Positions 50,572-59,348 of a DNA stretch of 64,000 nucleotides are shown here, in pieces (positions within the stretch are counted from its first letter, which is position 1; every line of letters begins with the position of its first letter). The stretch is from JAVEDQ01 sp963783105 (lineage in GTDB: Bacteria > Actinomycetota > Actinomycetes > Frankiales > Frankiaceae). The notes beneath the pieces were generated by a model. The model saw only the letters and a program-made list of their open reading frames with translations. It ran no database searches and was not told the origin of the DNA. The translations under genes and the position numbers were made by a program. Location: positions 983,299-1,047,298 of the forward strand of contig CAWAMI010000003.1 in the NCBI GenBank assembly GCA_963783105.1, read 5' to 3'.

Positions 50572-50685
50572 TGTTCGCGGTTCGCGCGGTTCTGAGCCCC
50601 GATTTCCGCGGTGACCGCGAACAGCCACCAGGGTGTTCGCGGTTCGCGCGGTTCTGAGCGCCGATTTCCGCGGTGACCGCGAACA
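50572..50685. repeat. Two direct copies of a palindromic element (TGTTCGCGGT arms)
   Basis: Two units of 52 bases (50572-50623 and 50634-50685) repeat with a 62-base period and almost no differences. Each begins TGTTCGCGGT and ends with its exact inverse ACCGCGAACA. The interior TTCGCGCGGTTCTGAG and GATTTCCGCGGTG is GC-rich and partly palindromic. The pair lies in the 250-base gap between sucB and the next gene. It may be a mobile small repeat or a terminator pair. Confidence 0.85.
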
Positions 50686-50788
50686 GCCGCGGCACTCGAC
50701 CGAGGCGCCACGTCACCGCGAGAAACCCAGCCCGGGCAAGACCCGGTCGACACGTTCGTACCCTCGAGCAACGGGGAAGAAGACACGT

Positions 50789-51682
50789 GTGAAGATCGCC
50801 GTCACGGGCGCGTCCGGCCTCATCGGCTCCGCGCTCGTCCCCGCACTCCTGACCGAGGGGCACGAGGTCGTCAAGCTCGTCCGACGCCAGCCCGAGGCGC
50901 CCGATGAGGTGCGGTGGGACCCACCGTCGGGCACTCTCGACCCGGCCGACCTCGCGGGTGTCGACGCGGCCGTTCACCTCGCGGGCGCGAGCGTCGGGCG
51001 GCCCTGGACGAAGGCCTACAAGCGGAAGATCCTCGACAGCCGCGTCCAGGGCACCCGACTGATCGCGGAGACGCTGGCCTCGCTCGAGCCCCGGCCGCGG
51101 GTGCTGGTCTCGGCCAGCGCCGTCGGCTTCTACGGCGACACCGGGAACAGCGTGCGCGACGAGTCCGGGCCGAAGGGCGAGGGTTTCCTCGCCGACGTCG
51201 TCGAGCAGTGGGAGGCCGCCGCGCAGCCCGCCCGGGACGCAGGCATTCGCGTCGTGCAGATCCGCACCGGTCTCGTTCTTTCCCGCACCGGCGGGATCCT
51301 GCGGCTGCAGCGGCTGGCGTGGAAGTTCGGGCTCGGGGCGCGGATCGGCAGCGGCGCGCAGTACCAGCCATGGATCACGCTGCAGGACGAGGTCGCGGCC
51401 ATCCAGTTCCTGCTGGCCGACGGCGACATCTCCGGGCCGGTCAACCTCGTGGCTCCCGAGCCCGTGACGCAGAAGGAGTTCGGTCGCAGCCTGGCCACAG
51501 CCCTGCACCGGCCGATGCCGTGGGTGGTGCCCGGGTTCGCGCTTCGCCTCGCCGTCGGCGGGTTCGCCGACGAGGGTCTACTCATCGGCCAGCGGCTGCG
51601 CCCCCGGGTGCTCGAGGAGGCCGACTTTTCCTTCTCGGCCCGGACCTTCGACGAGGGGCTCCGGGTCGCGCTGAACGGCTGA
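50789..51682 (+). CDS. TIGR01777-family NAD-dependent epimerase-like protein
   Basis: A 297-residue extended-SDR protein. The nucleotide-binding motif VTGASGLIGSALVPAL is at residues about 5-20, AVHLAGASVG follows, SASAVGFYGDTG contains the conserved Tyr region, and the DUF1731-like C-terminal domain holds FALRLAVGGFADEGLL. Members include the SulA-like cell-division inhibitor annotation, but the substrate is unknown. GTG 50789 is preceded by GGGAAGAAG. Confidence 0.9.
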   Translation: MKIAVTGASGLIGSALVPALLTEGHEVVKLVRRQPEAPDEVRWDPPSGTLDPADLAGVDAAVHLAGASVGRPWTKAYKRKILDSRVQGTRLIAETLASLEPRPRVLVSASAVGFYGDTGNSVRDESGPKGEGFLADVVEQWEAAAQPARDAGIRVVQIRTGLVLSRTGGILRLQRLAWKFGLGARIGSGAQYQPWITLQDEVAAIQFLLADGDISGPVNLVAPEPVTQKEFGRSLATALHRPMPWVVPGFALRLAVGGFADEGLLIGQRLRPRVLEEADFSFSARTFDEGLRVALNG

Positions 51683-51710
51683 GCGGCACGTCGGTGAGGA
51701 TCGGGTCACG

Positions 51711-52996
51711 TCACTGCGGGAGTACCTGGGCGATCCGCCATCCGTCGTCGGTACGAACCAGCGCGACGACCGACGTCCGGCGTCCCCGGCCCGGGCGACG
51801 CTCGAGGACGGTCTCCCCGTCTCCCCCGCGACGCCATGGGCGACGATCGTGTGGGGTCGCAGCGCGTCGACCACCTCGAGGTCGGCGCGCCATTGCCCGG
51901 CCGAACGGACCCGGACGGACGTGACGTCGAACCGGACCCCGCGCGCCACCGCGTGCCGGCTCTCGAGCGCCCGGACGGCGGCGAGGTCGTCGGCGTAGGC
52001 CGAACTCCCGGGGGCATCGACGTCGGCCACGCGGGCCTCGTCCGGCGCGGCGAGAACGCCGGCGCGAGCGACGTCGAGCTGCGTCAGCACGGAGCGCCAG
52101 TCGGGGGTCGGCACCGCCGGTGCGGGACGCTCGGCCGGCTGGGTGCCGGGCGTCCGGGTGCCAGGCGTCCGGGTGCCGGGCGTTGGGGTGCCGGGCGTCT
52201 GCGGGAGCGGCTGCTCGGCCGCCGGAGCCGGCCGCTCCACCTCGGGCTCGGGCGACGCGGTGGCGCCGATCCAGCCGGCGAGCAGCAGGATCGCAAGCGC
52301 CCCCGGCACCACGAGAGCGAGCGACCGCAGTCCACGCCCCGGCAACGACCCGACGAGAGCCCGGGAGCCGCGCGACGCGCGGTGCCGGGCCCCTGCCGGT
52401 CGCGGCACGGGGAGGCCCGCGGGCGCCGCGCCCGGAAGCGGCTCCGGACGCGGACCGGCGGTCGCCAGCCGGGCGGCGAGCGCCCGCGCGTCGTGGTCCC
52501 CCTCCTCCACCGCGCCGCGCACCGGCCCGAGCCACCCCCCGGCGGCGTCCGGGTCGAGGCCGCCCAGCAGGTCGAGCAGGTCCGCCAGGTCGTCCGCGGG
52601 CCGGCCGGCGGAGCCGAGCACCGCGGTGACGCCGTAGCCGGTGAGCCGTACCCCGCCGTCCCGTCCGATCAGCACCTCCTCCGCCCGCAGCCGGCCGTGG
52701 GTGAGCCCGGCATCGTGCAGCACCGTGAGGGCTTCCGCGAGCTCGACCCCGAGCGTGACCACCTGGCCCGGCCGAAGGCCGGCCCGCGCCAGTTCCGGCA
52801 GGGGCCGCGCGCCGGACTCGGGCTCGAGCACCAGGTCCAACCCGTCCGAGGTGGGACGAACCTCGCGCACCGGCACGAGCCGAGGGTCGTCGACGTCGAG
52901 AAGTCGTTCGGCCAGCTGCTGCGCGTGCGCCCGGAGCCGCTCGTCGTAGGGCAGCGGGACGCGACGCGGGTTCCTGGGAGTCGAGGACGCGTGCAC
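51711..52996 (-). pseudogene. Membrane pseudokinase, one frameshift near the C-terminus
   Basis: A protein of about 428 residues. The N-terminal part (about 1-150) follows a Ser/Thr kinase fold, but the catalytic loop HRDLKPxN is HGRLRAEEV and the DFG motif is GYG, so it should be inactive. A basic linker, one transmembrane helix (about 235-258), an extracellular stretch with PGTRTPGT repeats and a C-terminal domain follow. The end, RTDDGWRIAQVLPQ, is in another frame; one added G in the G run at 51823-51827 (C on the plus strand) restores it. GTG 52996 has TACGGT seven bases upstream. The layout resembles MviN/PknB-type wall-sensing proteins only loosely. Confidence 0.7.
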
Positions 52997-53003
52997 GGCC
53001 GGA

Positions 53004-53009
53004 ACCGTA
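53004..53009 (-). promoter_or_regulatory. Leaderless -10 (TACGGT) for the pseudokinase gene
   Basis: The minus strand reads TACGGT seven bases before GTG 52996. Confidence 0.45.
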
Positions 53010-53094
53010 GGCAGGACCGGCCCAGCCCTGCAGCGGGCCTGTGGACGACCGGCCGACCGGCCCCTGACGGACCCCTGTCGGGCACGATGGGACC

Positions 53095-54003
53095 ATGCCG
53101 TCCGCCCGTCCCCCGCTGCGCAGATCCGTCCGTCCGACCCGGGCGCAGTGGATCGCGGGGGCGCGGCCGAAGACCCTGCCGGCGGCGATCGCTCCCGTGG
53201 TGCTCGGCACCGGCGCGGCGGCGGCCGCGAACGACGTCGTCTGGTGGAAGGCGCTGCTCGCGCTGGTCGTCGCGCTCAGCCTGCAGGTCGGGGTGAACTA
53301 CGCGAACGACTACAGCGACGGCATCCGCGGCACCGACGCCGATCGGGTCGGACCCTTCCGGCTCGTCGGATCCGGCGCGGCGAACCCGCGGCTCGTCCGC
53401 ACCGCCGCCTTCGCCGCCTTCCTCGTCGGGGCGCTGGCGGGTCTCGTCCTCGCCCTGACGACGGCGCTGTGGCTGGTGCTGGTCGGCCTCGTCGCGATCG
53501 GCGCGGCCTGGACCTACACCGGTGGCCCGCGTCCGTACGGCTACCGGGCGCTCGGCGAGGTCAGCGTCTTCGTCTTCTTCGGACTCGTCGCGGTCCTCGG
53601 CACGACCTACGTGCAGGTCGAACGCTTCACCCTCGTCGCCCTGATCGGAGCCGCCGCCCTCGGCCTGCTCGCCTGCGCGCTGCTACTCGCGAACAACCTG
53701 CGCGACCTGCCGACCGACGCGGAGGCCGGGAAGCGGACGCTGGCGGTCGTCCTCGGCGATGCGACGACCCGACGGGCCTTCGCGGGGTGCCTGCTCGTGC
53801 CGTTCGTCGCCCCGCTCGTCCTCGCGCCGGCCTACCCCGGCGCTCTGGTCGCGCTGGCCGCGATTGGCCCGGCCATCGGGGCCGTGCGCCGCGTGCTCCC
53901 TGGTGGTGCCAGCGGCGCGGACCTCATCCCCGTACTTCAGAACACCGGCCGCACCGAGCTGGCCTTCGCCGTGCTGCTGGCGATCGGGCTCGCCGTCGGC
54001 TGA
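53095..54003 (+). CDS. menA: 1,4-dihydroxy-2-naphthoate polyprenyltransferase
   Basis: A 302-residue UbiA-family integral membrane enzyme that prenylates DHNA to demethylmenaquinone. The first acidic prenyl-diphosphate motif is NYANDYSDGIRGTD (residues about 67-80), and the second is NNLRDLPTDAEAGKRTLAV (about 199-217). It opens with ARPKTLPAAIAPVVLG and has about eight transmembrane helices. ATG 53095 is used. It is separate from the other men genes by a small convergent gene. Confidence 0.95.
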   Translation: MPSARPPLRRSVRPTRAQWIAGARPKTLPAAIAPVVLGTGAAAAANDVVWWKALLALVVALSLQVGVNYANDYSDGIRGTDADRVGPFRLVGSGAANPRLVRTAAFAAFLVGALAGLVLALTTALWLVLVGLVAIGAAWTYTGGPRPYGYRALGEVSVFVFFGLVAVLGTTYVQVERFTLVALIGAAALGLLACALLLANNLRDLPTDAEAGKRTLAVVLGDATTRRAFAGCLLVPFVAPLVLAPAYPGALVALAAIGPAIGAVRRVLPGGASGADLIPVLQNTGRTELAFAVLLAIGLAVG

Positions 54004-54005
54004 CG

Positions 54006-54034
54006 CCGGCGCCGCAGTCGGGAGCCGGCGCCGG
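54006..54034. terminator. Hairpin between menA and the CsbD-like gene
   Basis: CCGGCGCCG (54006-54014) pairs with CGGCGCCGG (54026-54034) around an 11-base loop, with no T-tract. It sits just after the menA stop and before the convergent gene's stop, so it can serve both. Confidence 0.55.
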
Positions 54035-54049
54035 CCGCCGGCGAACTCC

Positions 54050-54292
54050 TCAGGTGCCCTGGCGCCGCTGCTCCTCGGTCCGCGCCGCCTCGGCCGCGGC
54101 GTCGGCCTTCTCCGCCTCGGCGCGCAGCCGCGCGGCCTCACCCTGCTGCTGACCCTTCTCCTGCTGCGAGCGTCCCTCCCGCTTGAGGTCCTCGCTGCCG
54201 GTGAGGCTGCCCGCGGCTTCCTTCAGGCGGCCCTTCACGTCGTCGATCTTCCCGGACGCGGCCTGTTCGTTCGTCTCCTTGTAGTCACCCAT
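54050..54292 (-). CDS. CsbD-like stress protein
   Basis: An 80-residue highly charged helical protein. The segment SGKIDDVKGRLKEAAGSLTGSE matches the CsbD family, which is often induced by general stress. The C-terminal half is Gln/Glu/Arg/Ala-rich. ATG 54292 begins MGDYKET, a typical start. It is convergent with menA. Confidence 0.88.
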   Translation of the reverse strand: MGDYKETNEQAASGKIDDVKGRLKEAAGSLTGSEDLKREGRSQQEKGQQQGEAARLRAEAEKADAAAEAARTEEQRRQGT

Positions 54293-54404
54293 GCCTCGGG
54301 TGATACCCCGAACCCGTCCCCCGTCGAACACGTACCAGCCTCCCGCCGGGTGCAAGCATGCTCACGGTCCGGCACAGGGGTGCATGCCGGACGGCCTCAG
54401 CGGA

Positions 54405-54410
54405 TAGCGT
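54405..54410 (+). promoter_or_regulatory. Leaderless -10 (TAGCGT) for menF
   Basis: TAGCGT ends six bases before GTG 54417, with no ribosome site. Confidence 0.5.
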
Positions 54411-54416
54411 GAACGT

Positions 54417-55673
54417 GTGGACGAAGGTGACACGCAGCGTCGCGTGACCGTCCGCAGCGAGAAGATCGCCGACCCGGGCCCGCTGCACGAGCTGCTGCCG
54501 AGCTCCTCTCCCCTGGCCTGGCTCCGCCACGGCGAGGGCCTCATCGGTTGGGGCGAGGCCGCCCGCGTCGAGCTGACCGGACCCGACCGGTTCGCCGAGG
54601 CCGAGCGCTGGTGGCAGGAGTACCTGGCCGGCGTCGACGTCCAGGACGAGCTGACGCTGCCGGGCTCGGGCCCGGTGGTGTTGGGCGCGTTCGCGTTCGC
54701 CGACGGTCCGACGCCCTCGACGCTCATCGTCCCCCGCGTCGTCCTCGGCCGCCGCGACGGCGTCGCCTGGCGGACGACCGTGGGCGGCGATCAGCCGAAC
54801 GGGTCGGACGCCGGGTTGGCCGCCGGCGCCCCGCGACCGCCGCGCGAGGTCCGGTTCGACGAGGACGCGTCCGCCGTCGCCGAATGGCACGCCGCGGTGG
54901 AGGACGCCGTCCAGGCGATCCGCGGCGGGCGACTCGCGAAGGCCGTCCTGGCCCTGCCCGCACAGGCCCGGGCCGCCGAGGACGTCGATGCGCGCCACCT
55001 GCTCGTCCGGCTCCTGGACCGCTACCCGGACTGCTGGAGCTTCCTTCTCGACGGCTTCGTCGGCGCGACGCCGGAGCTGCTCGTCGAGCGCATGGGCAGC
55101 GCCGTCCGCAGTCGCGTCCTCGCGGGCACGCTCCCCCGCATCGGTGCCGACAGCTCCGCCCGCCACGACACCTCGGACCTCGGCAGTCACCTGCTCGGCT
55201 CCGCGAAGGACCTCTCCGAGCACCGGCTCGCCGCCGAGCCGGTGGCCGCGCAGCTACGCCGCTTCGTCGACCTGGCCGAGGTCCCCGACGGGCCGGCCGT
55301 GCTCGAACTGCCCAACGTCGTCCACCTCGCGACCCGCTTCACCGGGCGGCTGCGCGACGAGGGCACCACGGCCCTCGCCCTCGCCGGTGCCCTGCACCCC
55401 ACGCCGGCGGTGGCCGGGACGCCGCCCACCGAGGCCCTCGACCTCATCGACCAGCTCGAGGGTCGCGACCGTGGTCGCTACTCCGGGCCCATCGGCTGGA
55501 TGGACGCCCGCGGCGACGGCGAGTTCTGCCTCGCGCTGCGCTGCGCCGAGGTCGACGGGCCGACCGTGCGGCTCTACGCGGGCTGCGGCATCGTCGCCGA
55601 CTCCGACGCCGACGCCGAGGTCGTCGAGTGGCGGGCGAAGCTGCGGCCGATCCTCGACGCGCTCGGCTCCTGA
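54417..55673 (+). CDS. menF: Isochorismate synthase
   Basis: A 418-residue chorismate-using enzyme that makes isochorismate for menaquinone. The conserved lysine in GGRLAKAVLAL, FVGATPELLVER, AGTLPR and the C-terminal LHPTPAVAGTP, GRYSGPIGWMD and CGIVADSDADAE are the usual blocks of MenF/DhbC. Ordering within the men set and absence of siderophore genes favour menF over entC. The GTG at 54417 follows a leaderless motif. It is convergent with menD, with five bases between stops. Confidence 0.93.
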   Translation: MDEGDTQRRVTVRSEKIADPGPLHELLPSSSPLAWLRHGEGLIGWGEAARVELTGPDRFAEAERWWQEYLAGVDVQDELTLPGSGPVVLGAFAFADGPTPSTLIVPRVVLGRRDGVAWRTTVGGDQPNGSDAGLAAGAPRPPREVRFDEDASAVAEWHAAVEDAVQAIRGGRLAKAVLALPAQARAAEDVDARHLLVRLLDRYPDCWSFLLDGFVGATPELLVERMGSAVRSRVLAGTLPRIGADSSARHDTSDLGSHLLGSAKDLSEHRLAAEPVAAQLRRFVDLAEVPDGPAVLELPNVVHLATRFTGRLRDEGTTALALAGALHPTPAVAGTPPTEALDLIDQLEGRDRGRYSGPIGWMDARGDGEFCLALRCAEVDGPTVRLYAGCGIVADSDADAEVVEWRAKLRPILDALGS

Positions 55674-55678
55674 CCGCC

Positions 55679-57355
55679 TCAGAGCAACGGCCGAACGGCC
55701 GCGGCCACGGCGTCCGCGAGGCGGGCGCCGTCGTCCGGCAACGATGCGCGGCCGACGGGCACGTGGACGACGCGTAGCCCGGTGCAGGGCCGCAGCGCCG
55801 ACCGGAGTTCCTCGACCGTCTCCGCCCTGGCGTAGGGGGTGGCGCCGGCCGCGCAGAGCGACCCCAGATCGACGCCGTGCGGCGTGCCGAAGACCCGCTC
55901 GAAGGTGCGTCGGTCGCCGGCGCCCTGCTCGAGGGTCGCGAACACTCCCCCGCCGTCGTTGTCGACGACGACCAGGCACAGGTCGGGACGCGGCTCGTCC
56001 GGTCCGACGACGAGCCCGTTGGCGTCGTGCAGGAAGGTCAGGTCGCCGAGCAGCGCGTAGGCAGGGCGGGCGGAGCCGGCGAGCGCCAGGCCGAGGGCCG
56101 TCGAGACCGTGCCGTCGATGCCGGCGACGCCGCGGTTGGCCCGGACGTCGACGCCGTCGAGATCGTCGACGGCGACATCCAGGTCCCGCACCGGCAGCGA
56201 CGAGCCGGTCACCAGCAACCCACCCGAAGCGGCCCGGGCCACCTCACGCGCGACCAGCGGTCCCGACAGCGACGGCGCGGACGCAAGAGCGGCATCCCGC
56301 GCCTGGGCGGCGGCCCGGCCCGCCTCGAGCCATCGCCGCGCCCACCCGGACGGCGGGACGACCTCGGCCGGGGGCGCCGGCAGCCCGCGCGCCACCCGCA
56401 CCGCCTGGCGGCCGGCGTCGGGCCAGCTCGCGCCGGCGGTCCGGATCTCGACGACATCCTGGCGGCGGAGCAGCCCGGCGACGCTGCGGGTGAGCGTGGG
56501 ACGCCCGACGACGAGCACCCGTTCCGGCCGCAGCGCCTCCGCAAGGCCCGGCACGGTCAGCAGCAACGGCGCCGCTGCGACCGCCGTCGGGCCGCCCCGC
56601 GCGCCGCTGGAGGGCTCCGCCACCAGCGGCCAGCCGCGCGCCTCGGCCCAGCCGCGGGCCCGGGCGCCCAGGTCGGGAACGCAATCGCCGACGACGACCA
56701 GCGTGCGCTCGGGGTGGTCGTCGAGGGGGTCGTGCCAACCGGGCGGACTCGGCAGCGCGGTCCACGGCCGGCCCTCGGGTCGACCGTCGGGCGGCCGGAG
56801 CCCACCGTCCTGCGGCACCAGCGGCTCCCGCAGCGGAAGGTTCGCCTGCACCGGGCCCGGGTGGCCGGTCAGCGCGCCGGTCGCCGCCGCGACCATCCGG
56901 TCGACGGTCGAGCGGACGTAGGCGTTGCGCTGGACGTCCGGCACCTCACCGACCTCGACGAAGGCACGTACCGCCGGGCCGTAGAGCGCCGTCTGGTTCA
57001 CCGTCTGGTTGGCCTGGACCCCGCGCAGCTCCGGCGGTCGGTCGGCGGTGAGCACCAGCAGCGGAATGCCGCTCTCCGATGCCTCCAGCACGGCCGGATG
57101 CAGGTTGGCCGTCGCCGTCCCCGAGGTGCAGCAGACCGGCACCGGCCGGCCCGACCCCTTCGCCAGCCCCAGCGCCAGAAAGGCCGCGGACCGCTCGTCG
57201 ATCCGCACGTGCAGCCGGAGCCGGCCGGCGTCGTCGGCCGCGGCCAGCGCGTAGGCCAGCGGGGCGCTCCGCGAGCCCGGGGCGAGCACGGCGTCCCGTA
57301 CCCCGCACCGGATCAGTTCGTCGACGAGCAGCGCGCCGACCTCGATCGAACTCAT
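55679..57355 (-). CDS. menD: SEPHCHC synthase MenD
   Basis: A 558-residue thiamine diphosphate enzyme that joins 2-oxoglutarate to isochorismate. The N-terminal domain shows VLAPGSRSAPLAYAL and DERSAAFLALGLAKGSG (catalytic Glu). The C-terminal domain has the ThDP motif GDLTFLHDANGL followed by VVDNDGGGVFATL. ATG 57355 overlaps the menC stop (ATGA), so menC-menD are co-translated on the minus strand. Confidence 0.95.
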   Translation of the reverse strand: MSSIEVGALLVDELIRCGVRDAVLAPGSRSAPLAYALAAADDAGRLRLHVRIDERSAAFLALGLAKGSGRPVPVCCTSGTATANLHPAVLEASESGIPLLVLTADRPPELRGVQANQTVNQTALYGPAVRAFVEVGEVPDVQRNAYVRSTVDRMVAAATGALTGHPGPVQANLPLREPLVPQDGGLRPPDGRPEGRPWTALPSPPGWHDPLDDHPERTLVVVGDCVPDLGARARGWAEARGWPLVAEPSSGARGGPTAVAAAPLLLTVPGLAEALRPERVLVVGRPTLTRSVAGLLRRQDVVEIRTAGASWPDAGRQAVRVARGLPAPPAEVVPPSGWARRWLEAGRAAAQARDAALASAPSLSGPLVAREVARAASGGLLVTGSSLPVRDLDVAVDDLDGVDVRANRGVAGIDGTVSTALGLALAGSARPAYALLGDLTFLHDANGLVVGPDEPRPDLCLVVVDNDGGGVFATLEQGAGDRRTFERVFGTPHGVDLGSLCAAGATPYARAETVEELRSALRPCTGLRVVHVPVGRASLPDDGARLADAVAAAVRPLL

Positions 57356-58356
57356 GCGCCGCGGGTCCCCGTGGCGGCGAGCACCGCGTCCATGCGGTCC
57401 GTCCATGCCTCGGCCCGCTCGGTGCCGGCCCGCCATTCGGTCAGCCGGGCCTCGTCCGCGTCGACGGCGCGGACCGGGAGGTACCCGTCGACCGGGAGCA
57501 GCGGCTCGTCCGTCACGTCGCCGGTGAGCAGCGGCGCCGTGCCGAGGCCGCAGGCGAAGGGCAGTTCCGGCAGGGCGGCCGCGAGCGCGACGCCGGCCGC
57601 CAGCCCGACCGAGGTCTCGATTGCGGACGACACGACCACCGGCAGGCCGCACTGCTCGGCCAGCCGCAGGCAGGCCGCCACCCCACCCAGGGGAGCCACC
57701 TTGAGCACGACGACGTCGGCCGCCTCGAGCCGCGCGACCCGCAGCGGGTCCTCCACCCGCCGCACCGACTCGTCGGCCGCGATCGGCACCGTCACCCGTC
57801 GGCGCAGCGTCGCCAGGTCCTCGACCCGCCGGCACGGCTGCTCGGCGTACTCGAGACCGCCCGCCGCGCGGTCCAGCCGCTGCAGCCGCCCGACGGCGTC
57901 CTCGACGCTCCAGGCCGCGTTCGCGTCGACCCTGAGGGCGCCGCCCGGACCGAGCGCGTCCCGCACCGCCTCCACCCGCGCCAGGTCCTCCGACTCGCGC
58001 TGCCCCCGCTCGGCGACCTTCACCTTCGCGGTGCGGCAGCCGCTGCCGGCGACGAGCTCGTAGGCGGTGTCGGCGTCGACCGCGGGCACGGTCACGTTCA
58101 CCGGCACCCGGTCGCGGACCGGCGGCGGAAACCCCTCGTCGGCGGCCTCTCGCGCGGCCCGCCACCACGGCACGCACTCCGCCGGCCCGTAGTCCCAGAA
58201 CGGCGAGAACTCGGCCCAGCCCTCCGGCCCGCGCCAGATCACGGCCTCGCGCATCGTGATGCCGCGGAACCGGACGCGCATCGGGATCGCCACCACGGCC
58301 GCGCCGGACGGACGGGTGCCGACGGAAGGGGCGGACACGGGGTCGGGGGCGGCCAC
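57352..58356 (-). CDS. menC: o-Succinylbenzoate synthase
   Basis: A 334-residue enolase-superfamily enzyme that dehydrates SHCHC to o-succinylbenzoate. The first catalytic lysine is in AKVKVAERG, metal ligands are in RVDANAAW, YAEQP and AADESV, and the second lysine is in VVLKVAPLGG. GTG 58356 is used, though in-frame starts nearer the core are possible. It is divergent from menB across about 70 bases. Confidence 0.92.
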   Translation of the reverse strand: MAAPDPVSAPSVGTRPSGAAVVAIPMRVRFRGITMREAVIWRGPEGWAEFSPFWDYGPAECVPWWRAAREAADEGFPPPVRDRVPVNVTVPAVDADTAYELVAGSGCRTAKVKVAERGQRESEDLARVEAVRDALGPGGALRVDANAAWSVEDAVGRLQRLDRAAGGLEYAEQPCRRVEDLATLRRRVTVPIAADESVRRVEDPLRVARLEAADVVVLKVAPLGGVAACLRLAEQCGLPVVVSSAIETSVGLAAGVALAAALPELPFACGLGTAPLLTGDVTDEPLLPVDGYLPVRAVDADEARLTEWRAGTERAEAWTDRMDAVLAATGTRGA

Positions 58357-58426
58357 GTGCCTATTCTCGCCGGAGATCGCTGCCGGGGTGGCCGGCAGCC
58401 CCTGCGACGAGAGGGCGGCGGACCGC

Positions 58427-59329
58427 GTGGCCGTTTCCGAGCTGTTCGACGAGGCCGCGTGGCGGGAGGTGCCGGGCTTCGACTTCACCGAGATCACCTA
58501 CCACCGGGCGGTCGATTCCGGCGTCGTCCGGATCGCGTTCGACCGGCCGGAGGTGCGCAACGCGTTCCGGCCACACACCGTCGACGAGCTCTACCGCGCG
58601 CTCGACCACGCCCGGCAGAGCCCGGACGTCGGCTGTGTCCTGCTCACCGGAAACGGCCCCTCCCCGCGCGACGGCGGCTGGGCGTTCTGCTCGGGAGGCG
58701 ACCAGCGGATCCGCGGCCGCAGCGGCTACCAGTACGCCAGCGGGGAGACCTCGGACACCGTCGACGCGGCCCGTGCGGGTCGGCTGCACATCCTCGAGGT
58801 GCAGCGGCTGATCCGGACGATGCCGAAGGTCGTGATCGCGGTGGTCCCGGGCTGGGCCGCGGGCGGCGGGCACAGCCTGCACGTCGTCTGCGACCTCACC
58901 CTCGCGAGCCGGGAGCACGCCCGCTTCAAGCAGACCGACGCCGACGTCGCGAGCTTCGACGGCGGCTACGGCTCCGCCTATCTCGCCCGGCAGGTCGGGC
59001 AGAAGTTCGCGCGCGAGATCTTCTTCCTCGGCCGCCCCTACGACGCGGAGGCCGCGCACCGGATGGGCATGGTCAACGAGGTCGTCCCGCACGCCGACCT
59101 CGAACGCGTCGCCCTCGACTGGGGCCGCACGATCGTCGCCAAGAGCCCGACGGCGCAGCGCATGCTGAAGTTCGCCTTCAATCTCGTGGACGACGGCATG
59201 GTCGGCCAGCAGGTGTTCGCCGGGGAGGCGACGCGGCTGGCGTACATGACCGACGAGGCCGCCGAGGGGCGGGACGCCTTCCTCGAGAAGCGCGACCCCG
59301 ACTGGTCCGCGTTCCCGTACTACTTCTGA
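58427..59329 (+). CDS. menB: 1,4-Dihydroxy-2-naphthoyl-CoA synthase
   Basis: A 300-residue crotonase-fold enzyme that cyclises o-succinylbenzoyl-CoA. The first oxyanion region is FCSGGDQRIRG, the second is GWAAGGGHSLHVVCDLT, and the MenB-specific DADVASFDGGYGSAYLARQ and C-terminal DWSAFPYYF are present. The N-terminal extension (residues 1-25) is common in actinobacterial MenB. The start is GTG 58427, although the frame is open upstream. Confidence 0.96.
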   Translation: MAVSELFDEAAWREVPGFDFTEITYHRAVDSGVVRIAFDRPEVRNAFRPHTVDELYRALDHARQSPDVGCVLLTGNGPSPRDGGWAFCSGGDQRIRGRSGYQYASGETSDTVDAARAGRLHILEVQRLIRTMPKVVIAVVPGWAAGGGHSLHVVCDLTLASREHARFKQTDADVASFDGGYGSAYLARQVGQKFAREIFFLGRPYDAEAAHRMGMVNEVVPHADLERVALDWGRTIVAKSPTAQRMLKFAFNLVDDGMVGQQVFAGEATRLAYMTDEAAEGRDAFLEKRDPDWSAFPYYF

Positions 59330-59348
59330 ACCCACCGTCCTGACTCGG

